Source of the DNA: UBA668 sp038234785
GTDB taxonomy: Bacteria > Actinomycetota > Acidimicrobiia > Acidimicrobiales > Ilumatobacteraceae
NCBI GenBank assembly: GCA_038234785.1
Contig: JBBQTC010000033.1
Location: forward strand, 1-42,369
Direction: 5' to 3'
DNA: 42,369 nucleotides
Below the pieces are notes generated by a model that had not been told where the DNA came from, did no database searches, and was given only the letters and a program-made list of their open reading frames with translations. The translations under genes and the position numbers were made by a program. This document shows, piece after piece, positions 24,096-31,713 of the stretch (within the stretch, counting starts at the first letter, position 1; each line of letters begins with the position of its first letter).

Positions 24096-25360
24096 TGGCG
24101 GTGATCTCCACCCTGAAGTTCGCCACCGTCGGGTCCGTCGACGACGGCAAGAGCACACTGATCGGCCGACTGCTGCTGGACAGCAAGGCTATTTTCGACG
24201 ACCAGATGGATCACATCGAGGAGGTCAGCCGGAGGCGTGGCAGCGATTTCACCGATCTCGCGCTGCTCACCGACGGGCTCCGGGCCGAACGCGAGCAGGG
24301 CATCACCATCGACGTCGCCTACCGCTACTTCGCCACCCCTCGGCGCAGCTTCGTGATCGCCGACTGCCCCGGACACATCCAGTACACGCGCAACATGGTC
24401 ACCGGCGCTTCGACGGTCGACCTCGCGATCGTGTTGGTCGATGCCCGCCACGGTGTCGTCGAACAGACTCGCCGGCACACGTTGCTCACGTCCCTGCTGG
24501 GCGTGCCGCACCTGGTGATCTGCGTGAACAAGATGGACCTCGTCGGCTACGACGAGCTCGCCTTTCAACACGTGATCGACGAGTTCACCGAGTTCGCCGG
24601 CAAGCTCGAGCTCCGCGACGTCACCTTCATCCCGATCAGCGCATTGGCGGGCGACAACGTGGTCGAGCGCAGTCCGCGGATGCCGTGGTACCAGGGGACC
24701 TCACTGCTCCACCATCTGGAGACGGTGTACACGGCCAGCGACCACAACCTGATCGACCTCCGGTTCCCGGTGCAGTACGTGATCCGTCCGCACACCACCG
24801 AGCATCACGACTTCCGCGGGTACGCGGGCACACTGGCCGGGGGTTCGCTGCGCGTCGGCGACGAGGTGGTGGTGTTGCCGAGCGGGCTCCCTGCGACGGT
24901 TTCGGCGATCGACGGTTTCGACGGTCCGCTCACCGACGCCGACGAGGGTGACTCGGTGGTCGTTCGCCTCACCGAGCACATCGACATCTCGCGGGGCGAC
25001 ATGTTGTGCCGACCGAAGAACCGCCCCACTGTCACCCAGGACCTCGACGCGATGGTCTGCTGGATGGACGACCGTGCCCCGCTACGAGTGCGCGGCATGT
25101 ACATCTTGAAGCACACGACGCGCAGCGTGCGGGCGATGGTGACGGACCTCCGCTACGAGCTCGACATCTCCACGCTCCATCGCACCACCGAGGCCACGAC
25201 ACTCGCATTGAACTCGATCGGCCGGATCGCGCTGCGCACCACCGCTCCGCTGTTCGTCGACGACTACCACCGCAACCGCACGACCGGCAGCTTCATCCTG
25301 ATCGACGAGTCGACCAATGCGACGGTGGCCGGCGGCATGATCATCGAGCGCGGCGCGTGA
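24095..25360 (+). CDS. cysN: sulfate adenylyltransferase subunit 1 (GTPase)
   Basis: A 421-residue elongation-factor-like GTPase whose GTP hydrolysis drives APS synthesis by CysD. G1 is GSVDDGKS (residues 13-20), G2/G3 are EQGITIDVAY and DCPGH, and G4 is NKMD. The two beta-barrel domains follow. Unlike many actinobacterial CysNC proteins it is not fused to APS kinase, which is encoded separately immediately downstream. The frame is open far upstream of 24095, but that part is antisense in meaning to cysD. Confidence 0.96.
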   Translation: MAVISTLKFATVGSVDDGKSTLIGRLLLDSKAIFDDQMDHIEEVSRRRGSDFTDLALLTDGLRAEREQGITIDVAYRYFATPRRSFVIADCPGHIQYTRNMVTGASTVDLAIVLVDARHGVVEQTRRHTLLTSLLGVPHLVICVNKMDLVGYDELAFQHVIDEFTEFAGKLELRDVTFIPISALAGDNVVERSPRMPWYQGTSLLHHLETVYTASDHNLIDLRFPVQYVIRPHTTEHHDFRGYAGTLAGGSLRVGDEVVVLPSGLPATVSAIDGFDGPLTDADEGDSVVVRLTEHIDISRGDMLCRPKNRPTVTQDLDAMVCWMDDRAPLRVRGMYILKHTTRSVRAMVTDLRYELDISTLHRTTEATTLALNSIGRIALRTTAPLFVDDYHRNRTTGSFILIDESTNATVAGGMIIERGA

Positions 25361-25878
25361 GCCGTCCGGGGTGCACGGTGTGGATCACCGGCCTGTCGGG
25401 GTCGGGCAAGACCACGCTCGCCGACGCCGTCGCCCGACGGCTCCGCGACGCCGGCGTCGCGGTGTACACGCTCGATGGCGACGTCATGCGCACTGGCCTC
25501 AACGCCGACCTCGGATTAGCCCGCGAGGACCGGCGGGAGAACGTTCGCAGGGTCGGCGAAGTGGCGCGCCTGTTCGCCGACGAAGGCTTCGTGGTGCTGG
25601 TGCCGCTGATCAGCCCCTACCGCGACGACCGCGAAGCGGTCCGGGCCCGACATGCCGACGCCGGCCACCGGTTCGTCGAGGTGTACCTCGACGTGCCGCT
25701 CTCGGTGTGCGAAGCGAGGGACCCGAAGGGTTTGTACGCCCGGGTACGAGCGGGCCAGCTGGCCCACTTCACAGGTGTCGACGACCCGTACGAGCCACCG
25801 CTGCAAGCGGACCTCGTCCTGCCACCCCACGACACGGCTGACGCCGACGCCGATCGGGTGATCGAGATGTTGCGTTGA
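25357..25878 (+). CDS. cysC: adenylylsulfate kinase
   Basis: A 173-residue APS kinase phosphorylating APS to PAPS. Walker A is GLSGSGKTT at residues 12-20, DGDVMRTGLNADLG binds APS, and LISPYRDDRE contains the acceptor-serine region. The GTG start overlaps the cysN stop by four bases. The TGA at 25876-25878 lies inside the -35 box of the leuA leader promoter. A short N-terminus with no extra domain indicates a stand-alone kinase. Confidence 0.95.
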   Translation: MSRPGCTVWITGLSGSGKTTLADAVARRLRDAGVAVYTLDGDVMRTGLNADLGLAREDRRENVRRVGEVARLFADEGFVVLVPLISPYRDDREAVRARHADAGHRFVEVYLDVPLSVCEARDPKGLYARVRAGQLAHFTGVDDPYEPPLQADLVLPPHDTADADADRVIEMLR

Positions 25879-25903
25879 CAATCGCACGCGATGTCGGCAG
25901 ACT
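25875..25903 (+). promoter_or_regulatory. promoter of the leuA leader
   Basis: TTGACA (25875-25880), a perfect -35 box, is followed after 17 bases by CAGACT (25898-25903). Transcription should start within a base or two of the leader ATG at 25912, so the leader peptide is predicted to be translated from a leaderless mRNA. This also explains the absence of a Shine-Dalgarno sequence. Confidence 0.7.
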
Positions 25904-25911
25904 TGGACCCG

Positions 25912-25947
25912 ATGACTCGCACCCGTGGCCTCCTGCTTCTTACGTAG
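25912..25947 (+). CDS. leuL: leucine leader peptide of leuA
   Basis: The ORF reads MTRTRGLLLLT then TAG, with four consecutive Leu codons (CTC CTG CTT CTT). It lies between a strong promoter and two successive hairpins ahead of leuA, the standard architecture of transcription attenuation by leucine starvation. Leucine leaders before leuA are known in several actinobacteria. It is far too short for routine gene callers. Confidence 0.85.
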   Translation: MTRTRGLLLLT

Positions 25948-25975
25948 GGCAAGCGCCACATACCCGCGCTTGCCC
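25947..25975 (+). promoter_or_regulatory. pause hairpin of the leuA attenuator
   Basis: GGGCAAGCGC (25947-25956) pairs perfectly over 10 bp with GCGCTTGCCC (25966-25975) around nine bases, starting at the last base of the leader stop codon. Its 3' arm can alternatively pair CGCTTG with CGAGCG at 25988-25993 inside the terminator (five Watson-Crick pairs and one wobble), a possible antiterminator. Confidence 0.7.
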
Positions 25976-25977
25976 AC

Positions 25978-26013
25978 AGCCCCAGCCCGAGCGGCCGGGG
26001 CTTCTTGCTTTTT
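25978..26013 (+). terminator. intrinsic terminator of the leuA attenuator
   Basis: AGCCCC (25978-25983) pairs with GGGGCT (25997-26002), extended inside by GCC/GGC after one mismatch. The stem runs into TTCTTGCTTTTT (26002-26013). It lies 45 bases before the leuA ATG, so read-through is required for leuA expression. Confidence 0.8.
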
Positions 26014-26058
26014 CCAGCCGGATCTCGTCACGTCCCACCTCGCGAAAGAAACCCACTC

Positions 26059-27765
26059 ATGCCTCCGCAACCCGTCACCCCCAAGAAGATGCCCTTCGAG
26101 AAGTACGAGCGCTTCCTGCCGGTCGTCCTCCACGACCGCACATGGCCCGACCGGGTCGTCGAGCAAGCGCCTCGCTGGTGCAGCGTCGATCTTCGTGACG
26201 GGAACCAGGCACTCATCGACCCGATGGATCCGCAACGCAAGCGCCGCATGTTCGACGCGTTGGTGAAGATGGGTTTCAAGGAGATCGAGGTCGGTTTCCC
26301 GTCGGCGAGTCAGCCCGACTTCGACTTCGTCCGCCAGCTCATCGAGGACGACCTGATCCCCGACGACGTCACCATCCAGGTGCTCGTGCAGTGCCGGCAG
26401 GAACTGATCGAGCGCACGTACGAGTGCATCAGCGGTGCCAAGCAGGCCATCGTGCACTTCTACAACTCGACCAACCCCCTGCAGCGCGAGGTGGTGTTCG
26501 GGCTCGACAAGCAGGGCATCATCGACATCGCGGTGAACGGGGCCAAGCTCTGCAAGAAGCTGGAGCAGACCGTGCCGGACACGGCGATCCGCTATGAGTA
26601 CTCGCCGGAGAGCTTCACGCTGACCGAGCCGGAGTTCGCGATCGAGATCTGTCACGCCGTGATGGACGTCGTCGAGCCCACGCCGGACCAGCCGTTGATC
26701 CTCAACCTGCCGGCCACCGTCGAGTGCTACACGCCCAACGTGTACGGCGATGTCATCGAGTGGTTCGGCCGCCACATCCGCCAGCGCGACAGCGTGGTCA
26801 TCAGCCTGCATCCGCACAACGATCGCGGGACGGGTACGGCGGCGGCCGAGATGGGCATGTTGGCCGGCGCGGATCGAGTCGAGGGCACGCTGTTCGGTAA
26901 CGGCGAGCGCACGGGCAACGTCGACATCGTCAACCTGGCGATCAACCTGTTCGTCAACGGGGTCGACCCCGAACTGGACATCACCGACATCGACGCCTTG
27001 CGCCGTACGGCGGAGTACTGCAACCGCCTGCCCGTGCACCCGCGGCACCCGTGGGTGGGAGACCTGGTGTACACGGCGTTCAGCGGTAGCCACCAGGATG
27101 CGATCAAGAAGGGCTTCGACGCGCTCAACCGCTCCGCCGAGGCCAACGGTGGCGAGTATCCGGTGTGGGGCGTCCCCTACCTGCCGCTCGACCCCAAGCA
27201 CCTCGGGCGCAGCTACGAGGCCGTCATCCGCGTCAACAGCCAGAGCGGCAAGGGCGGTGTCGCCTACGTGATGAAGGGTGAGCACGGATTCGACCTTCCG
27301 CGCCGCCTGCAGATCGAGTTCTCCAAGACCATCCAGCACATCACCGAGGACACCGGCACCGAGATCAGCCCCTTGGTGATGTGGGACGCGTTCCAGACCG
27401 AGTACCTCCCCACCGAACCGCGCTGCAGGTTGATCAGCCACGAACTACGCAGTGACAGTGCGGGCGGCACCACGGAGATCACCGCTCAGCTGGTCGTCGA
27501 CGACGACCACGTCACCGTCAAGGGCGTGGGGAACGGCCCCATCGACGCGTTCGTGCACGCACTGCGCTCCGGAGTCGGCAGCACCATCGACGTGCTCGAC
27601 TACGCGGAGCACGCGATGGGACAGGGCTCGCAGGCAACCGCCGTCGCGTACGTCGAGACGAGCGTGCAGGGTGGCTCGGTGAAGTGGGGCGTCGGCTCGG
27701 ATCCGAGCACCATCACCGCGGCGCTGCGCGCCGTGCTCAACGCACACGAGCGCCAGCAAGGCTGA
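26059..27765 (+). CDS. leuA: 2-isopropylmalate synthase
   Basis: A 568-residue class II LeuA (mycobacterial type), condensing 2-oxoisovalerate with acetyl-CoA, the committed step of leucine synthesis. The active-site SVDLRDGNQALIDPM is near residue 40, the metal-binding HPHNDRGTG is in the barrel, and SQSGKGGVAYVM is the subdomain signature. The C-terminal LeuA_dimer domain that binds leucine for feedback inhibition is present to the end. The ATG at 26059 gives PPQPVTPKKMPFEKY, as in other actinobacteria. The longer frame to 26005 overlaps the attenuator terminator and is rejected. It is controlled by the upstream Leu attenuator. Confidence 0.96.
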   Translation: MPPQPVTPKKMPFEKYERFLPVVLHDRTWPDRVVEQAPRWCSVDLRDGNQALIDPMDPQRKRRMFDALVKMGFKEIEVGFPSASQPDFDFVRQLIEDDLIPDDVTIQVLVQCRQELIERTYECISGAKQAIVHFYNSTNPLQREVVFGLDKQGIIDIAVNGAKLCKKLEQTVPDTAIRYEYSPESFTLTEPEFAIEICHAVMDVVEPTPDQPLILNLPATVECYTPNVYGDVIEWFGRHIRQRDSVVISLHPHNDRGTGTAAAEMGMLAGADRVEGTLFGNGERTGNVDIVNLAINLFVNGVDPELDITDIDALRRTAEYCNRLPVHPRHPWVGDLVYTAFSGSHQDAIKKGFDALNRSAEANGGEYPVWGVPYLPLDPKHLGRSYEAVIRVNSQSGKGGVAYVMKGEHGFDLPRRLQIEFSKTIQHITEDTGTEISPLVMWDAFQTEYLPTEPRCRLISHELRSDSAGGTTEITAQLVVDDDHVTVKGVGNGPIDAFVHALRSGVGSTIDVLDYAEHAMGQGSQATAVAYVETSVQGGSVKWGVGSDPSTITAALRAVLNAHERQQG

Positions 27766-27783
27766 GCCGACTACCATCGGCGT

Positions 27784-28098
27784 ATGGCACGCCGTTGGAC
27801 CATTCGCCTCGCGTCCGTCGGACTGCTGGCGTTCGCTGCATGGTGGTGGCGACAGCGCGCTGCCGCCATGGCGGTCACGCCGACGACCACACCACCAGCA
27901 CCCGCCGCCCCGCCACCGCCTCGCTGGCTTCCTCCGGTCGACGGCGACTGTCCTGCCGGGTATCCGGTGAAAGTCAACGAGAGCTCCGGGATCATCCATG
28001 TTCCCGGGGGCCGCTTCTACGCACGGACCATTCCGGAGCGCTGCTACGCCAACGCAGAAGACGCGGAGGCCGACGGCTACCGTCGCGCCAAGGCGTGA
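27784..28098 (+). CDS. membrane-anchored sunset-domain protein
   Basis: A 104-residue protein. A basic start (MARRWTIR) is followed by a membrane segment or signal anchor (LASVGLLAFAAWWW), a Pro/Ala/Thr-rich linker, then a C-terminal domain of about 50 residues: CPAGYPVKVNESSGIIHVPG, then FYARTIPERCYANAEDAEAD and GYRRAKA. The last part matches the small sunset domain often found at actinobacterial surface-protein C-termini (GN..S.IYH.PG....Y..T.PE.CF...E.A...GYR). Its two conserved Cys may form a disulfide. The function is unknown. TACCAT lies six bases before the ATG and could be a leaderless -10 box. Confidence 0.75.
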   Translation: MARRWTIRLASVGLLAFAAWWWRQRAAAMAVTPTTTPPAPAAPPPPRWLPPVDGDCPAGYPVKVNESSGIIHVPGGRFYARTIPERCYANAEDAEADGYRRAKA

Positions 28099-28117
28099 GT
28101 CATCAAGGAGATCAGCG

Positions 28118-28309
28118 ATGAAGGTGAATGTCGACTTCGACGTGTGTGCCAGCACCGGCGCATGCATGCAGGTGTGCCCCGAGGTGTTCGAGGTCCGCAG
28201 CGACGGCTACCTCTACGTCCTGCAGGAGTCGCCGCCCGAGGAGCTGCGCGACAAGGTACGGACGGCCGCCGACATGTGCCCCACCGCCGCCATCACCGTC
28301 GAGGGCTGA
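28118..28309 (+). CDS. ferredoxin, probably [3Fe-4S]
   Basis: A 63-residue single-cluster ferredoxin with AAGGAG eight bases before its ATG. Cluster ligands are Cys10, Cys16 and Cys54. The second canonical cysteine is Thr13 (CASTGACMQVCP), which predicts a [3Fe-4S] rather than [4Fe-4S] cluster. Cys20 is an extra cysteine that in related monocluster ferredoxins is not a ligand. Such proteins usually serve P450s or other monooxygenases. No partner is encoded next door, although an electron-transfer gene cluster starts 250 bases downstream. Confidence 0.9.
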   Translation: MKVNVDFDVCASTGACMQVCPEVFEVRSDGYLYVLQESPPEELRDKVRTAADMCPTAAITVEG

Positions 28310-28558
28310 CACCCGGCAATCGCTGCACCACCCAGCGGTCCTCGGCGTGCGCCAAGCGCTCCACCGACGGCCACGGCAGCTCGGCGTGAATCGTCAAGCG
28401 ACCTTGCCGAATCCTGGGATCGCCACCCTACAAATCTTGACCGTTCCTTGGTTCTAGTACCTGCGGACTACGACCGATCAGAGATCCATGAGGTTCTCAT
28501 TCCCGTCCTTCCCAAGGGAACCTCGACTCGCCGGGAACGAAACACAAATGGGTGGAAC

Positions 28559-29215
28559 ATGGAGCGACGTCTAGCGCTGGCAACCGCGTTCGCGGGTGCG
28601 GCAACGCTCGGGATCGGCACCGTCTGCATGGCGGCCGTCGGCGGAGTGGGAATCCTTGGATTCGGGTCCGCCGACGCGTCGAACGTGGCGAGCGTCATCA
28701 CACAGGTGGAGAACATCGACCGGATCGTGGTGATCGCGTCGGGCACGGTTCCAGGCACCGATGCGACGGCAGCCGATCCGCTCGCGCCCCCGGCCGCCGA
28801 GCCGGGGTCCCCGATCGCCCAGACACCAGCGACGCCGCGGGCCACCCTCCCGGGCGGCACACCCGCTCCCACGCCGGCACCGACACCGGGGCCGACCGAG
28901 GGGCCGGCTCCGACACCGGGGCCGACACCGACAACACCGACAACACCGACAACACCCACAACACCCACAACACCGACGACACCGACCACGATCAAGACGA
29001 CGACGACCAATGCGCCGGTGACCACGGCAACGCCGACCACCGCCAAGGCGACCACCACGACGGTGAAGGCCACGACCACCACGGCGGCACCGACGAGCAC
29101 GCTCCCCAAAGGTGTGCCGTCGAACTGGCCAGCCGGAAAGCCCATCCCACCCAAGCCCGCCAACTGCGTGAAGGGTCAACTCGAAGACAACGGAGTGTGG
29201 AACTGTGAGCACTGA
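28559..29215 (+). CDS. Pro/Thr-rich exported protein with C-terminal cysteine pair
   Basis: A 218-residue protein. The N-terminus (MERRLALATAFAGAATLG) is a signal peptide or anchor. A short conserved-looking strand/helix follows (VASVITQVENIDRIVVIASG), then about 100 residues of Pro/Thr/Ala repeats, including a PTT run encoded by a 9-bp tandem repeat at 28925-28985. The end is compact: two cysteines frame VKGQLEDNGVWN, and the last residues are CEH. It looks like a stalk projecting from the membrane with a small disulfide or metal-binding tip. I know no family for it. It overlaps the next gene by 11 bases. A longer start at 28448 lacks support. Confidence 0.7.
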   Translation: MERRLALATAFAGAATLGIGTVCMAAVGGVGILGFGSADASNVASVITQVENIDRIVVIASGTVPGTDATAADPLAPPAAEPGSPIAQTPATPRATLPGGTPAPTPAPTPGPTEGPAPTPGPTPTTPTTPTTPTTPTTPTTPTTIKTTTTNAPVTTATPTTAKATTTTVKATTTTAAPTSTLPKGVPSNWPAGKPIPPKPANCVKGQLEDNGVWNCEH

Positions 29216-30161
29216 CCTCGAGGCCGAACAGGCCGCCCGCGTCGCCCGCCTGGCACAGCGTCGCGGCGCAACAGGCGCCAAGACTCCTGCCGCCCCGCCG
29301 GCGCCGGCTGGCCCGCCGCCGGCCCCCTACGCCACCGTGGCACCCAAGCCGCGTGTGTCGTGGGCGCCGCCGACCCACCCGACGGCCGTGGCGCCGCCGG
29401 TGGTCGCAATGGCGACACCGGAGGTGCCACTGGTCGACAGGCAGACCAACATCACGGTCACCAGGAACCGCCGTCGGCACGCAGCAGCGGCAGGTCGTGT
29501 GTTGGCCACCGGTCTCGCGACGTCGGGGTTCTTCGGGACGATCACCGCTCTCGCCCAGGCCGACATGACCCACGATCAGCAGGCGGCGGACACCCCCGAC
29601 TCGAACGTGGTCGTGCGCACGATACAGCGCACGATCTACGTCGACGAGTTCGGCAACCCCGTCGCGCCGCCGACCTCGTTGCCCGGTGACACGGTGCCGG
29701 GCGAGGTCGTGGTCGACCCCAACGCCGACCCCAACACCACTGTTCCCGCAGAGATCATCCTGGTGCCGGCCGAGACGCTGCCTCCCGGCGTCACTCTGGC
29801 GCCCGGTGTGACCCTGGCTCCGGCCGTGACGGCCAAGCCCGCCGCACCCGTGCCCGGGCAGCCCGCCCCCGCTCCCGCTCCGGCACCCGTTCCAGGTGCC
29901 CCGGTGACCACGGCCAAGCCCGGTTCACCGGCTCCCGCACCGACGCCCACCGCCGCCCCGGCACCGACGCCGGCACCGGCACCGGCACCCGGCGTGACGC
30001 AGCCCCCGGCCCCGGTCACCACGGCCGCACCGCCGCCCCCGCCCGTGACGACCGCTCCGCCGCCTCCCCCTACCACTGCAAAGCCGGCACCCCCTACCAC
30101 TGTAAAGCCGGCACCCACCACCACGGCCCCGCCGGCATGCACCGGAAGCAAGTGTCCCTGA
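29205..30161 (+). CDS. Pro-rich single-pass membrane protein with C-terminal Cys pair
   Basis: A 318-residue GTG-started protein. The first 85 residues are soluble and Pro/Ala-rich, beginning with a charged helix (EAEQAARVARLAQRRG). A basic RNRRRH then precedes a membrane segment (AAAAGRVLATGLATSGFFG). After it come about 40 residues with a strand pair (VVVRTIQRTIYVDEFGNP), and the rest is Pro/Ala/Thr repeats ending CTGSKCP. The topology predicts a cytoplasmic N-terminus and an extracellular stalk ending in two cysteines, as in the preceding protein. No recognised domain. It ends one base before the ApbE start, so co-expression is likely. Confidence 0.7.
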   Translation: MSTDLEAEQAARVARLAQRRGATGAKTPAAPPAPAGPPPAPYATVAPKPRVSWAPPTHPTAVAPPVVAMATPEVPLVDRQTNITVTRNRRRHAAAAGRVLATGLATSGFFGTITALAQADMTHDQQAADTPDSNVVVRTIQRTIYVDEFGNPVAPPTSLPGDTVPGEVVVDPNADPNTTVPAEIILVPAETLPPGVTLAPGVTLAPAVTAKPAAPVPGQPAPAPAPAPVPGAPVTTAKPGSPAPAPTPTAAPAPTPAPAPAPGVTQPPAPVTTAAPPPPPVTTAPPPPPTTAKPAPPTTVKPAPTTTAPPACTGSKCP

Positions 30162-30162
30162 C

Positions 30163-31077
30163 GTGGCCTACACCCTCGTCGACACGCGAACGTGGCATCG
30201 GTCCGTTGCGCAGATCATGGGGACCACTGCCGAGTTGCTGTTCGAGGGCTCGGCGTCGCTCACCCCCCGAGCATTCGACCGACTCCGTGAACTCGAACGA
30301 GCATGGAGTCGCTTCCTTCCCGGCAGCGAGCTCAATCGCCTCCACGAACGAACCGGCGAGTGGGTCCACGTGAGCCATGAGCTCTTCGTCGGCCTGCGCT
30401 GGTGCGCCCGCCTACACGAGGAGACCGACGGACGCTTCGACCCGTCGGTCCGCACCGCTCTGGAGGAGTGGGGGTACGACCGCACGTTCCGGGACATCGA
30501 CGAATCCCGTCCCTCACCGGCGCAGCTCACCCCTGCGCCAGGGATGCGCGGTCTGGAACTCCGCCGACACGACGAGGCTGTCCGGCTTGCTCCCGGACTG
30601 CGCTTGGACCTCGGTGGCGTGGGCAAAGGTCTGGCGGCGGATCTCCTCGCGGGTGAGTTGTTGTTGATGGGCGCGTCCGGCGTGTACATCTGCCTCGGCG
30701 GCGACATCGCCGTGGCGGGCAACCCACCCGACGACGGGTGGGACGTGCCGCTGCTGCACCCCGTCACCGACATCCCGTTCGCCTCACATCGGCTGGACGC
30801 AGGCGGACTCGTGATGAGCACGGTCTGCATGCGTCGCTGGCAGCGAAGTGACGGCCGGACAGCTCACCACCTCATCGACCCGCGCACCGGCGCACCGGCC
30901 GATACCGACGTGCTCGCCGTCGCGGTCGCCGCGATGAGCGCGGCCCGAGCCGAGGCGCTCGCCAAGGCGGCGCTGGTCGCCGGGGCCGCCGGCGGGGCAC
31001 GACTGCTCGAGGACGCCGGCGTGAAGGCCTGGATCCTCACCACGGACGGGGTGGCTCCAGTAGGTTTCGCGGTGTGA
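30163..31077 (+). CDS. FAD:protein FMN transferase (ApbE family)
   Basis: A 304-residue ApbE-fold protein, which transfers FMN from FAD to a Thr/Ser of an acceptor protein. Family motifs: MGTTAELLFEG near the start, the ELNRLHE helix, the FAD/Mg site LDLGGVGKGLAADLLAG, GGDIAVAGNPPDDGW, and HHLIDPRTGAPAD near the C-terminal metal site. There is no signal peptide, so it should be cytoplasmic, unlike most bacterial ApbE lipoproteins. It overlaps the next gene by four bases. No FMN-binding domain with the usual DGxTGAT-type acceptor is visible in the window, so the substrate protein is unknown. Confidence 0.9.
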   Translation: MAYTLVDTRTWHRSVAQIMGTTAELLFEGSASLTPRAFDRLRELERAWSRFLPGSELNRLHERTGEWVHVSHELFVGLRWCARLHEETDGRFDPSVRTALEEWGYDRTFRDIDESRPSPAQLTPAPGMRGLELRRHDEAVRLAPGLRLDLGGVGKGLAADLLAGELLLMGASGVYICLGGDIAVAGNPPDDGWDVPLLHPVTDIPFASHRLDAGGLVMSTVCMRRWQRSDGRTAHHLIDPRTGAPADTDVLAVAVAAMSAARAEALAKAALVAGAAGGARLLEDAGVKAWILTTDGVAPVGFAV

Positions 31078-31703
31078 TCGCCGTCACCCAGAAACTCTCG
31101 TGGTACGTCAGTAGAGCAAGCGGGCTCATCGCCTGGGCACTCGTCGCCGCGGCCATCGTGTGGGGGGTCACCCTGTCGAGTCGGCTCGTGCGCCGCCGTG
31201 GCATCCCGGCGTGGCTGCTCGACCTCCACCGCTACCTCGGCACCCTTGCCCTCGTCTTCACCGTGGTGCACCTCATCGGACTCGTCGCCGACAACTTCGT
31301 CTACTTCGGGTGGAAGGAACTGTTCGTGCCGATGGGCACGAAATGGAACCCCGGCGCCACCGCGTGGGGAATCGTCGCGTTCTACATGCTGATCGCCGTC
31401 CAGATCACTTCGTGGATGATGCGCAAGATGCCCCGCAAGATCTGGCACTCCGTGCACCTGTTGAGCTTCCCGCTGTTCATCGCCGGCACCATCCACGGCT
31501 TCCAGTCCGGCGCCGACGCCGACAACAAGATCGTGCAATGGGTTGCGCTCGGTGTGATCGTGCTGGTCGTCGGTCTGACCACCTTCCGGGCCCTCACGTT
31601 CACACCCCGCAAGAAGCGCGGCGGTGCCGGCAAGTCGTCGAAGGGCACATCGACGCCCGCTGCCGCCGACGCCACCGCGGCGCCGGCGACCGCAACTCAC
31701 TAG
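31074..31703 (+). CDS. ferric-reductase-like transmembrane protein
   Basis: A 209-residue membrane protein with five predicted helices (LIAWALVAAAIVWG, YLGTLALVFTVVHLIGL, AWGIVAFYMLIAVQI, HSVHLLSFPLFIAGTIHGF, VQWVALGVIVLVVGL) and a charged Ala/Thr-rich C-terminal tail. Paired histidines in helices two (LHRYLG ... VVHL) and four (WHSVHLL ... TIHGF) are placed to ligate b-type hemes, as in ferric reductase/MsrQ-like domains. There is no flavin or NAD(P)H domain, so it needs a partner for electrons. Start overlap with the ApbE gene (GTGA) implies a joint function in trans-membrane electron transfer. Confidence 0.88.
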   Translation: MIAVTQKLSWYVSRASGLIAWALVAAAIVWGVTLSSRLVRRRGIPAWLLDLHRYLGTLALVFTVVHLIGLVADNFVYFGWKELFVPMGTKWNPGATAWGIVAFYMLIAVQITSWMMRKMPRKIWHSVHLLSFPLFIAGTIHGFQSGADADNKIVQWVALGVIVLVVGLTTFRALTFTPRKKRGGAGKSSKGTSTPAAADATAAPATATH

Positions 31704-31713
31704 CATCGGACGC

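Noticed and set aside
26005..26058. Upstream ATG extension of leuA
   Set aside because: It would start inside the attenuator T-tract and adds residues not seen in LeuA proteins.
28299..28398. Short minus-strand frame with a TTG start downstream of the ferredoxin
   Set aside because: It overlaps the ferredoxin stop, has only about 33 codons and a weak start, and no recognisable product.
28437..28465. TTGACC at 28437 as a promoter for the stalk-protein operon
   Set aside because: The only -10-like hexamer (TAGTAC) is 12 bases away, too close. No match exists at 16-18 bases.
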